Source: Bergeyella zoohelcum ATCC 43767 (lineage in GTDB: Bacteria; Bacteroidota; Bacteroidia; Flavobacteriales; Weeksellaceae). From it: a DNA stretch of 64,000 nt. Each line of letters begins with the position of its first letter. Within the stretch, counting starts at the first letter, position 1. The stretch is taken from NCBI RefSeq assembly GCF_000301075.1, contig NZ_JH932293.1:1522287-1586286 (forward strand). Direction: 5' to 3'. The notes beneath the pieces were generated by a model. It saw nothing but the letters and a program-made list of their open reading frames with translations. It ran no database searches and was not told where the DNA came from. A program made the translations under genes and the position numbers. Shown piece by piece: positions 36,215-44,750 of this stretch.

Positions 36215-36688
36215 ATGAAACAAGACTTTTTAACCCAATTTATTGTTAAAGCCAAAGAAGAGAAAGAGAAGATTATTGCTCTAGAAAAAAGAAAAAAACA
36301 TTTCCAGAGCATTGGAAGAAAAGGTGGATTGGCAAAGAAGAAATCAGCTCTTTTTTCAAAGATTATTTCTACAAAAGTAACCGAGAAAGAATATCTTAGA
36401 ATTAAAGTAAAAGCAGAAAAACTTAATCTCAAACTTTCCAAATACGCAAGATTAGTTTTAACTGAACAAGAACTTAAAATCAATGAGTTTAAAACTGATG
36501 AAGTCTTACTCCAATATGGCAATCACTTTATTAGAATCTCCAATTTACTTAGAAACAGAGAGTGGAATGAGTTTGAAAATAAGAAAAAAATTCTGAATGA
36601 AATTCAAACGGTTACTCAATTAATCAGAGAATGTCTTTATCGGAAAATTATTGAAAATGAACAACTCAGCAACCACAAGAAGGATTAG
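36215..36688 (+). CDS. Mobilization accessory protein (MobC/MbpB-like, ribbon-helix-helix)
   Basis: 157 residues. A basic N-terminal helix (KKHFQSIGRKGGLAKKKSA) is followed by a short ribbon-helix-helix core (STKVTEKEYLRIKVKAEKLN...LSKYARLVL) and a helical C-terminus (RISNLLRNREWNEFENKK), the layout of MobC-type relaxosome proteins that bind oriT. It overlaps the relaxase gene by 32 nt. It reads intact, unlike the neighbouring replication genes. Confidence 0.8.
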   Translation: MKQDFLTQFIVKAKEEKEKIIALEKRKKHFQSIGRKGGLAKKKSALFSKIISTKVTEKEYLRIKVKAEKLNLKLSKYARLVLTEQELKINEFKTDEVLLQYGNHFIRISNLLRNREWNEFENKKKILNEIQTVTQLIRECLYRKIIENEQLSNHKKD

Positions 36689-37559
36689 TAAAATTGCTAT
36701 TGAGTATAATGGAAATGATAAAGGCACTGCAGAAATGGTGTATTCCCACAACCTATTGTCTGACAATCCAGAACTTCAATTCCAAGAAATGAGAGCTATT
36801 TCTGAAAGACATTTTAAAATTAAGAATTGGGCATTGACGGGTTATATCTCTCCCGAAAGAACCAAAGACAACGAAATATCCAATAAAAAACTCATTGAAC
36901 TTACTTTAAATGCCTTAAAGAAAGTGGGAGTTACAGATGATAATCAGATAAGATTAGATATTCATAACTCTACGAAGCATAAACATATCCATTTTGTCGT
37001 AAATCGTATCAACACAAGTGGTATTAATACTATTGAAGCTCACAAAATCGGTGAACGCTTTGGAAAAGCAGTAAGGGAAGTTTGTAAAGAAATGAAATTG
37101 AAAACCGATGTGGAAATTGGAAAGGAAAAGAAAGCTCAAATGCTAAAAGATTTGAGAGAGGTTTTAAAAACTGCAAAATCTTTTAATGAATTGAAAGAAC
37201 TAATGAATCAGAAAGCCTATAGAGTCAATTTATCAGAAAATAAGAAAGTGGGAGTATCAGGAATGCGTATTGTAAAACATTCCGATATTAATACCGAAAC
37301 CCCAAAAGAGTATCCAGCAGGATATAAACTTTCAGAGATAACAAATGATCTTAAAATTAAAAATATCAAGGAAATTCTTAATCGAAATTTAGAAAGTTAT
37401 TACAATGTAAAAACAAATCTAAATCAAACCACAAAGGCGAGTTGGAAATCTGAAAAATCGGTATTTCAAACAGTCGAAGATACGGTTAAAGAATTTCTTT
37501 CTCCAACGATTATATCTCCAGAAGAGGATTGGTTTAAAAAGAAAAAGAGAAGAAAATAA
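36657..37559 (+). CDS. Relaxase / mobilization nuclease
   Basis: 300 residues with the relaxase domain of Bacteroidota mobilizable elements (MobA/BmgA-like). The HUH-type motif is in NSTKHKHIHFVVNRI (about residues 104-118), after an N-terminal block (GTAEMVYSHNLLSD); candidate tyrosines include Y28 in the MVYSHN segment. It nicks oriT and leads the strand into a helper conjugation system. The ATG at 36657 is used because an upstream TTG at 36651 adds only two codons. The C-terminus is lysine-rich. Confidence 0.87.
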   Translation: MNNSATTRRISKIAIEYNGNDKGTAEMVYSHNLLSDNPELQFQEMRAISERHFKIKNWALTGYISPERTKDNEISNKKLIELTLNALKKVGVTDDNQIRLDIHNSTKHKHIHFVVNRINTSGINTIEAHKIGERFGKAVREVCKEMKLKTDVEIGKEKKAQMLKDLREVLKTAKSFNELKELMNQKAYRVNLSENKKVGVSGMRIVKHSDINTETPKEYPAGYKLSEITNDLKIKNIKEILNRNLESYYNVKTNLNQTTKASWKSEKSVFQTVEDTVKEFLSPTIISPEEDWFKKKKRRK

Positions 37560-37585
37560 AGCCCCATCATTGTAAATTAAAAATA

Positions 37586-38221
37586 ATGCAAAATACAAAC
37601 AATGAACAAACCTCAAGTCCAAACCTAGACGATGGCTTAGAGTTATTGAAAAAAGTTATTCAATCAAATGAAGAAAATGTAGAAATGGGAATAAGACTAA
37701 ATAGAAAGATTGATGCTCTCAACAATACTGTTGACAAATTAGAATACACTATAAGAGTAGCCAACGATAATATCAAATTATTGGAAGTAATAAAAGACAA
37801 TTTTTTTGAGCATTTCAGACAACTCATAGAAACAATGCCTGGAAGTATCGAAACTCATTTGTCCAGACAATCCTTTACGAAAATAGATGAACTTTACAAA
37901 GAACTGAAGAAGACTAATAAAAATAAGAACTATGGTAAAAAGCTGATGTTATTTACATTATCAATATTCGCGTTATCTGTATTGTTAGTGTTTCTGTGTT
38001 TTTATTTTTCAAAACAATGGTATGATACGAGCATCCAAACTAAAATGGAAATCAGGACGGAATTACTCCAAGAAATTAAGAATGACAAGAAAGAAATTTA
38101 TAATCAAAAAGATGTTGAGCAACTTCAATATAATACCGAACTTATTAACAAGTGGATGAAGAAAAACCCGAAAGATGCTGAAAAATTCTTGAAATTTAAG
38201 GATGGATACGAAGCGAGGTGA
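37586..38221 (+). CDS. Mobilization-associated coiled-coil membrane protein
   Basis: 211 residues: long coiled coil (residues about 15-110), one membrane helix (LMLFTLSIFALSVLLVFLCFYF, about 119-140, written here as LMLFTLSIFALSVLLVF) and a charged C-terminal coil. It follows the relaxase by 26 bp and matches the third gene of the usual mobilization cluster (MbpC-like). Its role is not established; attachment of the relaxosome at the membrane is inference. Confidence 0.65.
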   Translation: MQNTNNEQTSSPNLDDGLELLKKVIQSNEENVEMGIRLNRKIDALNNTVDKLEYTIRVANDNIKLLEVIKDNFFEHFRQLIETMPGSIETHLSRQSFTKIDELYKELKKTNKNKNYGKKLMLFTLSIFALSVLLVFLCFYFSKQWYDTSIQTKMEIRTELLQEIKNDKKEIYNQKDVEQLQYNTELINKWMKKNPKDAEKFLKFKDGYEAR

Positions 38222-38255
38222 TTTTTGGAGTGTATATAATTTGAATTAGTCAAAA

Positions 38256-38298
38256 CTTGACTTGACAGTTACTTGTAACATCTAACTGTCAGGTTAAG
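38256..38298. other. 16-bp imperfect inverted repeat after the mobilization operon
   Basis: Arms 38256-38271 and 38283-38298 share TGACAGTTA/TAACTGTCA plus CTTGAC/GTTAAG with two mismatches and an 11-nt loop. No T-run follows. It may be a weak terminator or a recombination or replication site. Confidence 0.45.
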
Positions 38299-38360
38299 TA
38301 GTGGCTAGTACAGTTTACCTTTAGGTTCTTCTTCTTTAAACCTCATAAGAAAATTCTGGG

Positions 38361-39113
38361 CTAAGTTTTTTTTCCTGTAATTTCATTTTTCATTCGTTCC
38401 ATCATTGTATTAAAAAAGAAACTTATAATAGGAGAGGTGTCTTTATGCTTATGTGAAGCTATCAAGGCTTCTACATACTTTTCCTTTTTGTCATCGGTAA
38501 TAATAATAAGAGGGTGCCCTTTTTTAGCTAAAATAAAGTTAGATAAAATTCTACCTAAACGACCATTCCCATCGTGAAAAGGATGAAGGTAAATAAAAAA
38601 CTTATGAAACATTGCACTTAGAACTACAGGGTGTACTTTATTTTCATCCAAAGTTCTCTAGGTTGATTCCAATAATTTAGACATTTGAGCTATATTTCTC
38701 TTATGGTCTCCAAACATAGTTTCACTCACTGCCATATCAAACTTTGTGTATTCTCCAAGCGGAGTTCCTTTTGTAAAGTTGATTGTATTTTCGGTAAGAT
38801 AATAGTGTAGTTTTTTTACAAAATACTCAGTTAATGGCTGATCTAAATTACTCATTGCATATTTGTTAGCATTGAAATGGTCTAGAATTTCAAAAGCCTC
38901 CAGAATTGATTTATTATTTAATTTCAAACCTATGCCTTGTTCTCGAAATGCTCTAGTGTCATTTGCAGAAAAAGAATTTCCCTCGATTCTACAACTGTGA
39001 GTTATAAAGATATCACCTATATAATTCTCAAAATCTTGAGGATTAAAAGCTTCTACAATACTACTATTGTATTCTATTCTCAGTTCTTTATATCACTCTA
39101 TCACCTTTTCCAT
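38361..39113 (-). pseudogene. Fic-domain AMPylase gene with two in-frame stop codons
   Basis: From the ATG at 39113 one frame reads a whole Fic protein: N-terminal inhibitory motif SCRIEGN, helices IGDIFITHS and LEAFEILDHFNANKYA, and the catalytic HPFHDGNGRLGR motif (HxFxxGNGRxxR) near 38560-38600. It is interrupted by TGA at 39093-39095 (codon 7, probably once TGG) and TAG at 38658-38660 (probably once CAG), with no frameshift. Fic enzymes transfer AMP to target proteins. As it stands, only fragments could be made, although the fragment from 38651 still includes the complete motif. Confidence 0.85.
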
Positions 39114-39148
39114 AACTCAAAAGTAAGAATATATTTTCTACTTGTACT

Positions 39149-39280
39149 TTAAAACTTTTGAAAGATTTTTTCTTCTGTAAATACACGTTTAAAGAATGTT
39201 TTATTTTCTTCAGCCCGTTCTTGAACGAAGTTTAAATTCTCATTTTGCTTAGCTAATTTAGAGATTCTATTTTTTGCCAT
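39149..39280 (-). CDS. 43-residue ORF duplicating the C-terminus of the upstream 132-residue protein
   Basis: Begins MAKNRISKLAKQ and contains NENLNFVQERAEENKTFFK, which also ends the protein at 40446-40844. It lies directly after the zeta toxin stop. The frame is open upstream of the ATG for several codons. It is probably a displaced 3' end of the same gene rather than an independent gene. Confidence 0.35.
   Translation of the reverse strand: MAKNRISKLAKQNENLNFVQERAEENKTFFKRVFTEEKIFQKF
39195..39254. repeat. 60-bp direct repeat, copy 1 (downstream flank of zeta cassette)
   Basis: Matches 40501-40560 at 56 of 60 bases. It encodes NENLNFVQERA on the minus strand in both copies. Confidence 0.9.
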
Positions 39281-39312
39281 TAAAATATTAAACGCTATTG
39301 CAGAGTATTTTT

Positions 39313-40170
39313 TTATCTCTTGAAGCCTCTTGGGTAATTTTGTTCTAAATTTATCAAGTGTTTTTCTAATTCGTTAAGTAAATCAATGAGATTATTTTTT
39401 ATTTCACCATTCATACTTTCCAACATCTTCTCTCCTCTCAGGATAATTCTCTCAATCATTTCTTTGTCTTTTAATTGTTTATCTCGAGAATAAATCATTT
39501 CTTCAGAAGGCAGAACATCAAAGTTCCATTGCTCATTTTTTTGCTCAAAAGTAATAATGTGACTTTTGCCTTGGTATGAATATATTTGAATTTTATCTAC
39601 CACTTTTTTATTGTATAGTGCATCTAAAGAATTTAACACACCATCTACTGCAGAGTGATGAGATTTTATGTCAGCCAATCTTCCTACTCCTTGAAAATTA
39701 ATTTCTTCTTGATATCTTGTATATAAGCCTATTTCAGTAAAAATAGCAGGTGCAGAAATAGCCAATGCTTCTACATAGAAACCGTTTTCTTTGAACATTT
39801 TAGCAGTATCCAGAGGAACTTTTGGATTTCTCATTGTTCCTTCTACGATGATGTTATACCTATTCTTTACCGCTTCTTTTATTAGCTCTTCTGTGAAAAA
39901 ATTAGAGAAAATTTGTGTTTTCTCGGAATAAGTACGAGGGTCTTTTATCAAGTCCTTTGCGTGTGGGTGAAAACTTCTATAAATATCTCCATTGACAAAT
40001 AAAAATCTTTTATCGGGGTTTTGCCGAATTATCGTATTGGCTAAATTACTTTTACCCGATGCAGGTTGTCCTCCCAAAATAAAAGCCAAAGGTTTATCCT
40101 GTGGCTCTAAGTTTTTTAAAAGTTCCTGTTTTTCAAAACTATAAACATCTTTAATACTATGCTCCCCCAT
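39313..40170 (-). CDS. Zeta toxin family protein
   Basis: 285 residues. Walker A GGQPASGKSNLANTI (about residues 33-47), VNGDIYRSFHP with the catalytic aspartate (about 59), IVEGTMRNP and a C-terminal helical region (LLNELEKHLINLE). It is much closer to classical zeta toxins (UDP-GlcNAc kinases) than the zeta-like gene at 21464. The start overlaps the antitoxin gene by 14 nt. The pair sits between two 60-bp direct repeats, suggesting a mobile cassette. Confidence 0.88.
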   Translation of the reverse strand: MGEHSIKDVYSFEKQELLKNLEPQDKPLAFILGGQPASGKSNLANTIIRQNPDKRFLFVNGDIYRSFHPHAKDLIKDPRTYSEKTQIFSNFFTEELIKEAVKNRYNIIVEGTMRNPKVPLDTAKMFKENGFYVEALAISAPAIFTEIGLYTRYQEEINFQGVGRLADIKSHHSAVDGVLNSLDALYNKKVVDKIQIYSYQGKSHIITFEQKNEQWNFDVLPSEEMIYSRDKQLKDKEMIERIILRGEKMLESMNGEIKNNLIDLLNELEKHLINLEQNYPRGFKR

Positions 40171-40402
40171 TGATTTTTTTAACTAGAGGACTATAATAAT
40201 TTATTATTTTATCTATTATTGATAATTTTAATAATTCATCTATTCCGTACAAAATTCTTTCTTCATTTAGATACATACTAATCTTGCTATCAAGATATTT
40301 TATTTCTTCGGAATCGGTTGCTACCTTTTTTTCTTTTATAGCATTTACTTTCAATTCTCCTACAATGGAAAGTGCTGTGTCTAAACTGATAGGATATTCC
40401 AT
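40157..40402 (-). CDS. Zeta antitoxin (epsilon-like role)
   Basis: 81 residues, helical and acidic-basic mixed (ISLDTALSIVGELKVNAIKE), preceding and overlapping the zeta toxin by 14 nt. No homology to plasmid epsilon is visible by eye; the role follows from order, size and overlap. Confidence 0.72.
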   Translation of the reverse strand: MEYPISLDTALSIVGELKVNAIKEKKVATDSEEIKYLDSKISMYLNEERILYGIDELLKLSIIDKIINYYSPLVKKINGGA

Positions 40403-40445
40403 ACTATTTATCTTTTGATATACAAATATACGAAATAAATGATAA

Positions 40446-40844
40446 TTATCTTTTAAATGTATTCACTATCTCTATTTTTTCTGCTTGAACTAATTTGAAA
40501 AATGTTTTATTTTCTCCAGCTCGTTCTTGAACGAAGTTTAAATTTTCATTTGGCTTAGCTCTATTTTCTTTATCTTTTCTGTATTGTTCCGTCAATTCAT
40601 CTTTCATCTTAGGTAGTTCTTCTTTTATTACCCGTTCTATTATATTCTCTATTTTCTCAGCTGTATGTTTATTGAAATGTATAGACATTAGAGCTTTTTC
40701 ATATGAATTATAAAACCAATCATAACCATTGATAAGACTTTTTAATACTAGAGTAAACTTAGATGTTCGAAAAATTTGAGATAGATACTTATCAGGGTTA
40801 ACATATAGATTTCTTCCTCTTATTTCCTCTGATTGGACATTCAA
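40446..40844 (-). CDS. Hypothetical protein with duplicated C-terminal segment
   Basis: 132 residues, helical, lysine/glutamate-rich, no signal peptide or motif recognised. The C-terminal NENLNFVQERAGENKTFFK segment is repeated after the zeta toxin. It may itself be the truncated C-terminal part of a longer mobilization or accessory protein, since flanking DNA on its 5' side is full of gene remnants. Function not assigned. Confidence 0.45.
   Translation of the reverse strand: MNVQSEEIRGRNLYVNPDKYLSQIFRTSKFTLVLKSLINGYDWFYNSYEKALMSIHFNKHTAEKIENIIERVIKEELPKMKDELTEQYRKDKENRAKPNENLNFVQERAGENKTFFKLVQAEKIEIVNTFKR
40501..40560. repeat. 60-bp direct repeat, copy 2 (upstream flank of zeta cassette)
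   Basis: Matches 39195-39254 at 56 of 60 bases and encodes the same peptide on the minus strand. Confidence 0.9.
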
Positions 40845-40864
40845 AAATAACTTAATTTTCTACA

Positions 40865-41045
40865 AAATTTTGGGCTGATTTGGAGACGGATATTGTACCG
40901 ACAACGGAACAAGAACTAGAACTATCCAATAATCCTTTTTTGCCTTCTATCTCAAAGCGAAGAATCCTTCCATTGTATTAGAGCTGGCATACAAGGCAAA
41001 TAATCACCAAGGTTTTAGCCCTGTATTGACCAAAAGTTATCCATA
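40865..41045 (+). pseudogene. Unidentified coding remnant
   Basis: The plus strand reads KFWADLETDIVPTTEQELE and then, after a frameshift near 40960, NPSIVLELAYKANNHQGFS. Both pieces look like protein, but I cannot name the family. It is interrupted and has no start; a remnant of a lost gene. Confidence 0.3.
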
Positions 41046-41079
41046 TTTTTTAGTAGTTTCCATAATTCTTTTCCCATTT

Positions 41080-41480
41080 CTTTTGGCTCTTTTCTCCATC
41101 CATATGTAAACAAAATACTTTCCAGTGAAACCTTTCCTCGAATAATTTTTCTTAAGGGTTCTCTTTTTGCATTTAGAATCAGTTCGGTATAAACTTAAAC
41201 TCTGCCTTTTCTTTCAAAAACTCCAAAAACAGGTTGTTCCCAAGTTCCTCTTCCTCGCTTTTGTGGCATATTAATCATTCGTAATCGCCTCACTCTAAAA
41301 TGAGCCTCATCTAACTCAACTTCTCCAAAAAAAACTTAAATATTCTTATTATTTTTCAAAAATTACCTCCGAAAAAGCCTAAAATATCGATTGATAGTAT
41401 TTCTATTGAACTATAAAATTTCCACTGTTTTCGTTGCGCCAATATCGCTACAAAAACACTTCATTATTTTTTTACTTTAT
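41080..41480 (-). pseudogene. IS1595-family (ISXO2-like) transposase remnant
   Basis: The minus strand reads the ISXO2-like core GEVELDEAHFRVRRLRM, then QKRGRGTWEQPVFGVFERK, an in-frame TAA, and VYTELILNAKREPLRKII. DE and F/GVF positions match the family, but stops and at least one frameshift upstream of GEVELDE break it. No terminal repeats were found. It is a fossil insertion at the edge of the mobile region. The remaining DNA to 41628 shows nothing further. Confidence 0.65.
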
Positions 41481-41628
41481 AAACATATTTATTTGATTTA
41501 TAACTTTTTGTTCAAATAGTGAATATTAAATACAAACATCATATCATCCTTCACAAAACACTAGATAACCATCAAAAGGGGGCTCCTATTTTACGAGCAC
41601 ATTTTTTATAAAATTCTGATATATATAT

Positions 41629-43383
41629 CTAAAAATTATAGTTATAACCTACTGTACAAGTTGTTTCGTTAAGATTAGGGTGTTCAATTTTTTGATCTGT
41701 ATTTCTAAACATTTGAATAAAATTGAAATTAAAGTTATGCTGTTTCCATGGGATATAATTTGCTTCTAAACGTATATTAGTCACATTGATATTTGCCGTG
41801 GCACTTCCAGAATGGTTGTATGATGCTCCAAAGCTAGTTTTCAATTTTTCTTCTTTTAAAAATGATTTAGTAAGAGTGACTCCAGGTCCCCAAATCGTAG
41901 AAATTTGAGAAGTAGCATAAGTATGAGTAAAGTTAAAAGAGGTTGCTACACTTAGTTTTTTTTCGGGAAAGCTTAGGTTATAGTTTAGATTAGTATTATG
42001 AAACCTTGACAATCCTCCTTTTCTAACTATACCATTCTCTCTGTTAACCATATCATTTAATGAATAATTAAAATTAATATTTTGAACTTTTTCTTTACTA
42101 CTTGACAAAATATAATTTACATTGATATTAGTATTTTGAGATATTTGTTTATAATCGATGGAATCTTTCGGTTGTTGAATAATCAGAGGATTATTATTGA
42201 TTGTATTAAACTGATTCAATTGCTTACTAGTAAACATAGTAAAATTAGAATAGCTCACTGTAATCATTAGTTTTTCTGATGCTTTTAAGCTAGCATTAAA
42301 CGCTCCTACCCAACGACTTGTCTGCTTAGCCTTTCTACTATCCAAATTATCCCTTTGTCGTCCTATATTAGTAGAAAGAGATAATCTGTCTTTTAATAGT
42401 GCAAACGAAGAATTAAAAGTAATATTTTCAAGGTCATTATTAAAGTAATATGCTCCAAGTGTTCTATAGTCAGGATCTATCCTTTCATACCTCACACCTA
42501 TCATTCCTTTTTTTAGATTCAGATTAACACCAGTGTTATATGCTGAATAACTTTCCATAGAAGAGTTTGCTGAAATCAATCTTGAAGCGAACCCTTTTCT
42601 AATAACATCATTAGAACTTGCTCTCAAGTCATTTATTATAGCTGTATTAGCATATTCTCCATATACTTCAAGATTATTTCTTAGTTTAAAGGCTCCCGAT
42701 ACTGATAATACCAAATTTTCTTGAGGAAAAATATTTTTTGAATCTAAAGTATTTTTTAATGAATTAAGCTCGTCTTTAGCATAAAAACCTATTACTCCTA
42801 ATTTATACTTATCTTTTTCCCATCTGAGATTAGCTCCATATCCCATTCTTTTGTATGCAGGTATGGTATTAGAATTTCCATCATCTTCTACTGCTTTATT
42901 TAATCTTCCTGCCATTAGAGCTACCTTTAGTGGTGTCTTTGGAGTTAATTCTAATCCCGCACCAGTAAACAATAATCCGTTATAGGTATATGGAGAAAAA
43001 GTCATGTTAGCATCTCCGATATAAGCTTTAATCCATTTATATTTTGGAGCAATACTTAATCTATTAAATTTAAAAGGGACTTGATAGCCCAAATTGCTGC
43101 CTTGATTGGTAAAACTATATGAAATAGGCATAGTCCACCTGTACAACCCAAGATTGAGATTTCCATTTAGAAAATAAGTGAATGGTTCTCTACCACTATA
43201 TACATTTGAATTGTAAAATACAGAATTAGCAGAAATACCACCACTAATTTTAAATGGATTCTTTTTGAGTTCCTCTCTTGTTCTTTTTCCGATATTTTCT
43301 AAATCAACTTCTTGGGAGTAGCTTGTTACAAAAAATAATACTAAAAACAAGATTAATAACTTACTTAAATATGACATTTTCAT
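41629..43383 (-). CDS. Outer-membrane beta-barrel protein, last gene of the surface locus
   Basis: 584 residues with a signal peptide (LSKLLILFLVLFFVTSYSQ) and a long run of alternating amphipathic strands with aromatic girdles (LNLGLYRWTMPISYSFTNQG, LRLEANYIPWKQHNFNFNF-type) ending in an aromatic residue (CTVGYNYNF), as expected for an outer-membrane barrel. It lies 3 bp after the PKD lipoprotein gene, so it is coupled to it. By analogy to SprB/SprF-type pairs it could anchor or export the large repeat protein of the operon; that is inference. Confidence 0.75.
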   Translation of the reverse strand: MKMSYLSKLLILFLVLFFVTSYSQEVDLENIGKRTREELKKNPFKISGGISANSVFYNSNVYSGREPFTYFLNGNLNLGLYRWTMPISYSFTNQGSNLGYQVPFKFNRLSIAPKYKWIKAYIGDANMTFSPYTYNGLLFTGAGLELTPKTPLKVALMAGRLNKAVEDDGNSNTIPAYKRMGYGANLRWEKDKYKLGVIGFYAKDELNSLKNTLDSKNIFPQENLVLSVSGAFKLRNNLEVYGEYANTAIINDLRASSNDVIRKGFASRLISANSSMESYSAYNTGVNLNLKKGMIGVRYERIDPDYRTLGAYYFNNDLENITFNSSFALLKDRLSLSTNIGRQRDNLDSRKAKQTSRWVGAFNASLKASEKLMITVSYSNFTMFTSKQLNQFNTINNNPLIIQQPKDSIDYKQISQNTNINVNYILSSSKEKVQNINFNYSLNDMVNRENGIVRKGGLSRFHNTNLNYNLSFPEKKLSVATSFNFTHTYATSQISTIWGPGVTLTKSFLKEEKLKTSFGASYNHSGSATANINVTNIRLEANYIPWKQHNFNFNFIQMFRNTDQKIEHPNLNETTCTVGYNYNF

Positions 43384-43386
43384 AAA

Positions 43387-44742
43387 CTAAGGCTGTTTTT
43401 GAACTTTAATATCAACTATTATATATGAGCTTGTACCATTCGCTGTAAAACTTTTTATTCTTATAGCTCCTTTTCTACCATCATTTGTTTTAAATAAAAC
43501 TATCCTAGGTACATTTGTATTATTAAATGGTGATTTTCCCGCGTTGGTTTCATTAATATTAATTGAGTTAAAATCACTCCCTGAATTAATAGAATTAAAG
43601 CCAGCGTTAGTTAATTGTATTCCTACTAATTCTTGAGAATTAATTACCTTCGTATGTATTGCGTTTGGAATAGAGGAAAATACGGTATTTTGAACTTCAT
43701 CTGGTGATATAAATTGATTGTAAGAAAATGTAGAGTTTAATCCAAAAAATCCGAAGTCTACTTTGGAACCATCAATAGAATTGATTTCTCCCTGTTTAAT
43801 TACTTTACCTAAGTATGAAGAGAAAAAACATCCAATAGTAGTATGAGCACTATTAATACCCAATTTTACATCACTAAAAGACAACAAGTTGGTGTTAGGA
43901 TGTATTATAATCTGTTTTTCTATAACTTTTGTTTCTTTATCATTTATAGCTTTCAAGATAATAGTATAAGTACCAGCATTAGTAAAATTAATACTAGGAT
44001 TTATTTCAGTAGATAAAGATGGAGTAGCTCCTACAATACTCCATTCATAGGAAGTTGCATTGGTTGACAGATTATTAAGATGCAATAGTACTGGTGCCTC
44101 ATAATCACTATCAATAGATTCTACACTCCAATTAAAATCAATAGTCATGGCAGGTTTTACCGCTACCTTCTTTTGCGTAGAATAGGTTTCTTTTCCGTTG
44201 GAAATAGTTAGTTTAATAGTATGTTCTCCTTCTGAAGTAAAAGTTACACTAGGTTTTGGGGCATTGGAGGTTGAGGGTAATCCTCCTTCAAACTCCCATA
44301 AATATTGAGTAGCTCCCTCCGATTTATCTATCATTTGTAATGTTACTGGAGAGATATCGCTACCTTGCATGAGCCAATCAAAATCAACTTTCATTGCTGC
44401 ATCTACCTTTATCTCTATTTCTTTCTCATCCTTATTGCCATCTTTATTAGATGCTGTTAATTTTATTTTATATGTCCCAGCTTCTGTATAAACTATAGGT
44501 TTCGGAGATTTTTCTGTAGAACTGGTAACCGTAGCTCCTTCAAACTCCCATTCATAGGTTTCTGCTCCTTTTGACTTATTGACTATTTCTACCTTTACAG
44601 GAACAGAATAGTCTTCATCAACCACTTTTATTGTAAAATCTGCCGTTACGGGGATACCTTCTTCTCTTGCACAAGATTGTAATCCAAAAACAAAAATAGC
44701 AAGGAAAAACAAAAGGCAATATATTTTATATGTATTTTTCAT
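43387..44742 (-). CDS. PKD-domain lipoprotein
   Basis: 451 residues. Lipoprotein signal with Cys after FGLQSC, then three PKD-like domains (each with Y-x-W-E/S and AGTYKIKL or equivalent: residues about 30-115, 118-195, 198-285) and a C-terminal domain of about 165 residues that I do not recognise (FSDVKLGINSAHTTIGCFF). Likely on the outer-membrane surface. It is 8 bp downstream of the SprB-repeat gene and 3 bp before the barrel gene, and so part of one transcription unit. Confidence 0.8.
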   Translation of the reverse strand: MKNTYKIYCLLFFLAIFVFGLQSCAREEGIPVTADFTIKVVDEDYSVPVKVEIVNKSKGAETYEWEFEGATVTSSTEKSPKPIVYTEAGTYKIKLTASNKDGNKDEKEIEIKVDAAMKVDFDWLMQGSDISPVTLQMIDKSEGATQYLWEFEGGLPSTSNAPKPSVTFTSEGEHTIKLTISNGKETYSTQKKVAVKPAMTIDFNWSVESIDSDYEAPVLLHLNNLSTNATSYEWSIVGATPSLSTEINPSINFTNAGTYTIILKAINDKETKVIEKQIIIHPNTNLLSFSDVKLGINSAHTTIGCFFSSYLGKVIKQGEINSIDGSKVDFGFFGLNSTFSYNQFISPDEVQNTVFSSIPNAIHTKVINSQELVGIQLTNAGFNSINSGSDFNSININETNAGKSPFNNTNVPRIVLFKTNDGRKGAIRIKSFTANGTSSYIIVDIKVQKQP

Positions 44743-44750
44743 AAATTTTA

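Noticed and set aside
35093..39113. Stop-codon recoding in the element (in-frame stops in the primase and Fic genes)
   Set aside because: The interrupting codons are TAA, TGA and TAG, and intact genes nearby use the same stops normally; ordinary nonsense mutations explain them.
41590..41620. Terminator of the surface operon
   Set aside because: The only stem found (GCTC/GAGC) is four base pairs and lacks a proper T-run on the right side; not supported.
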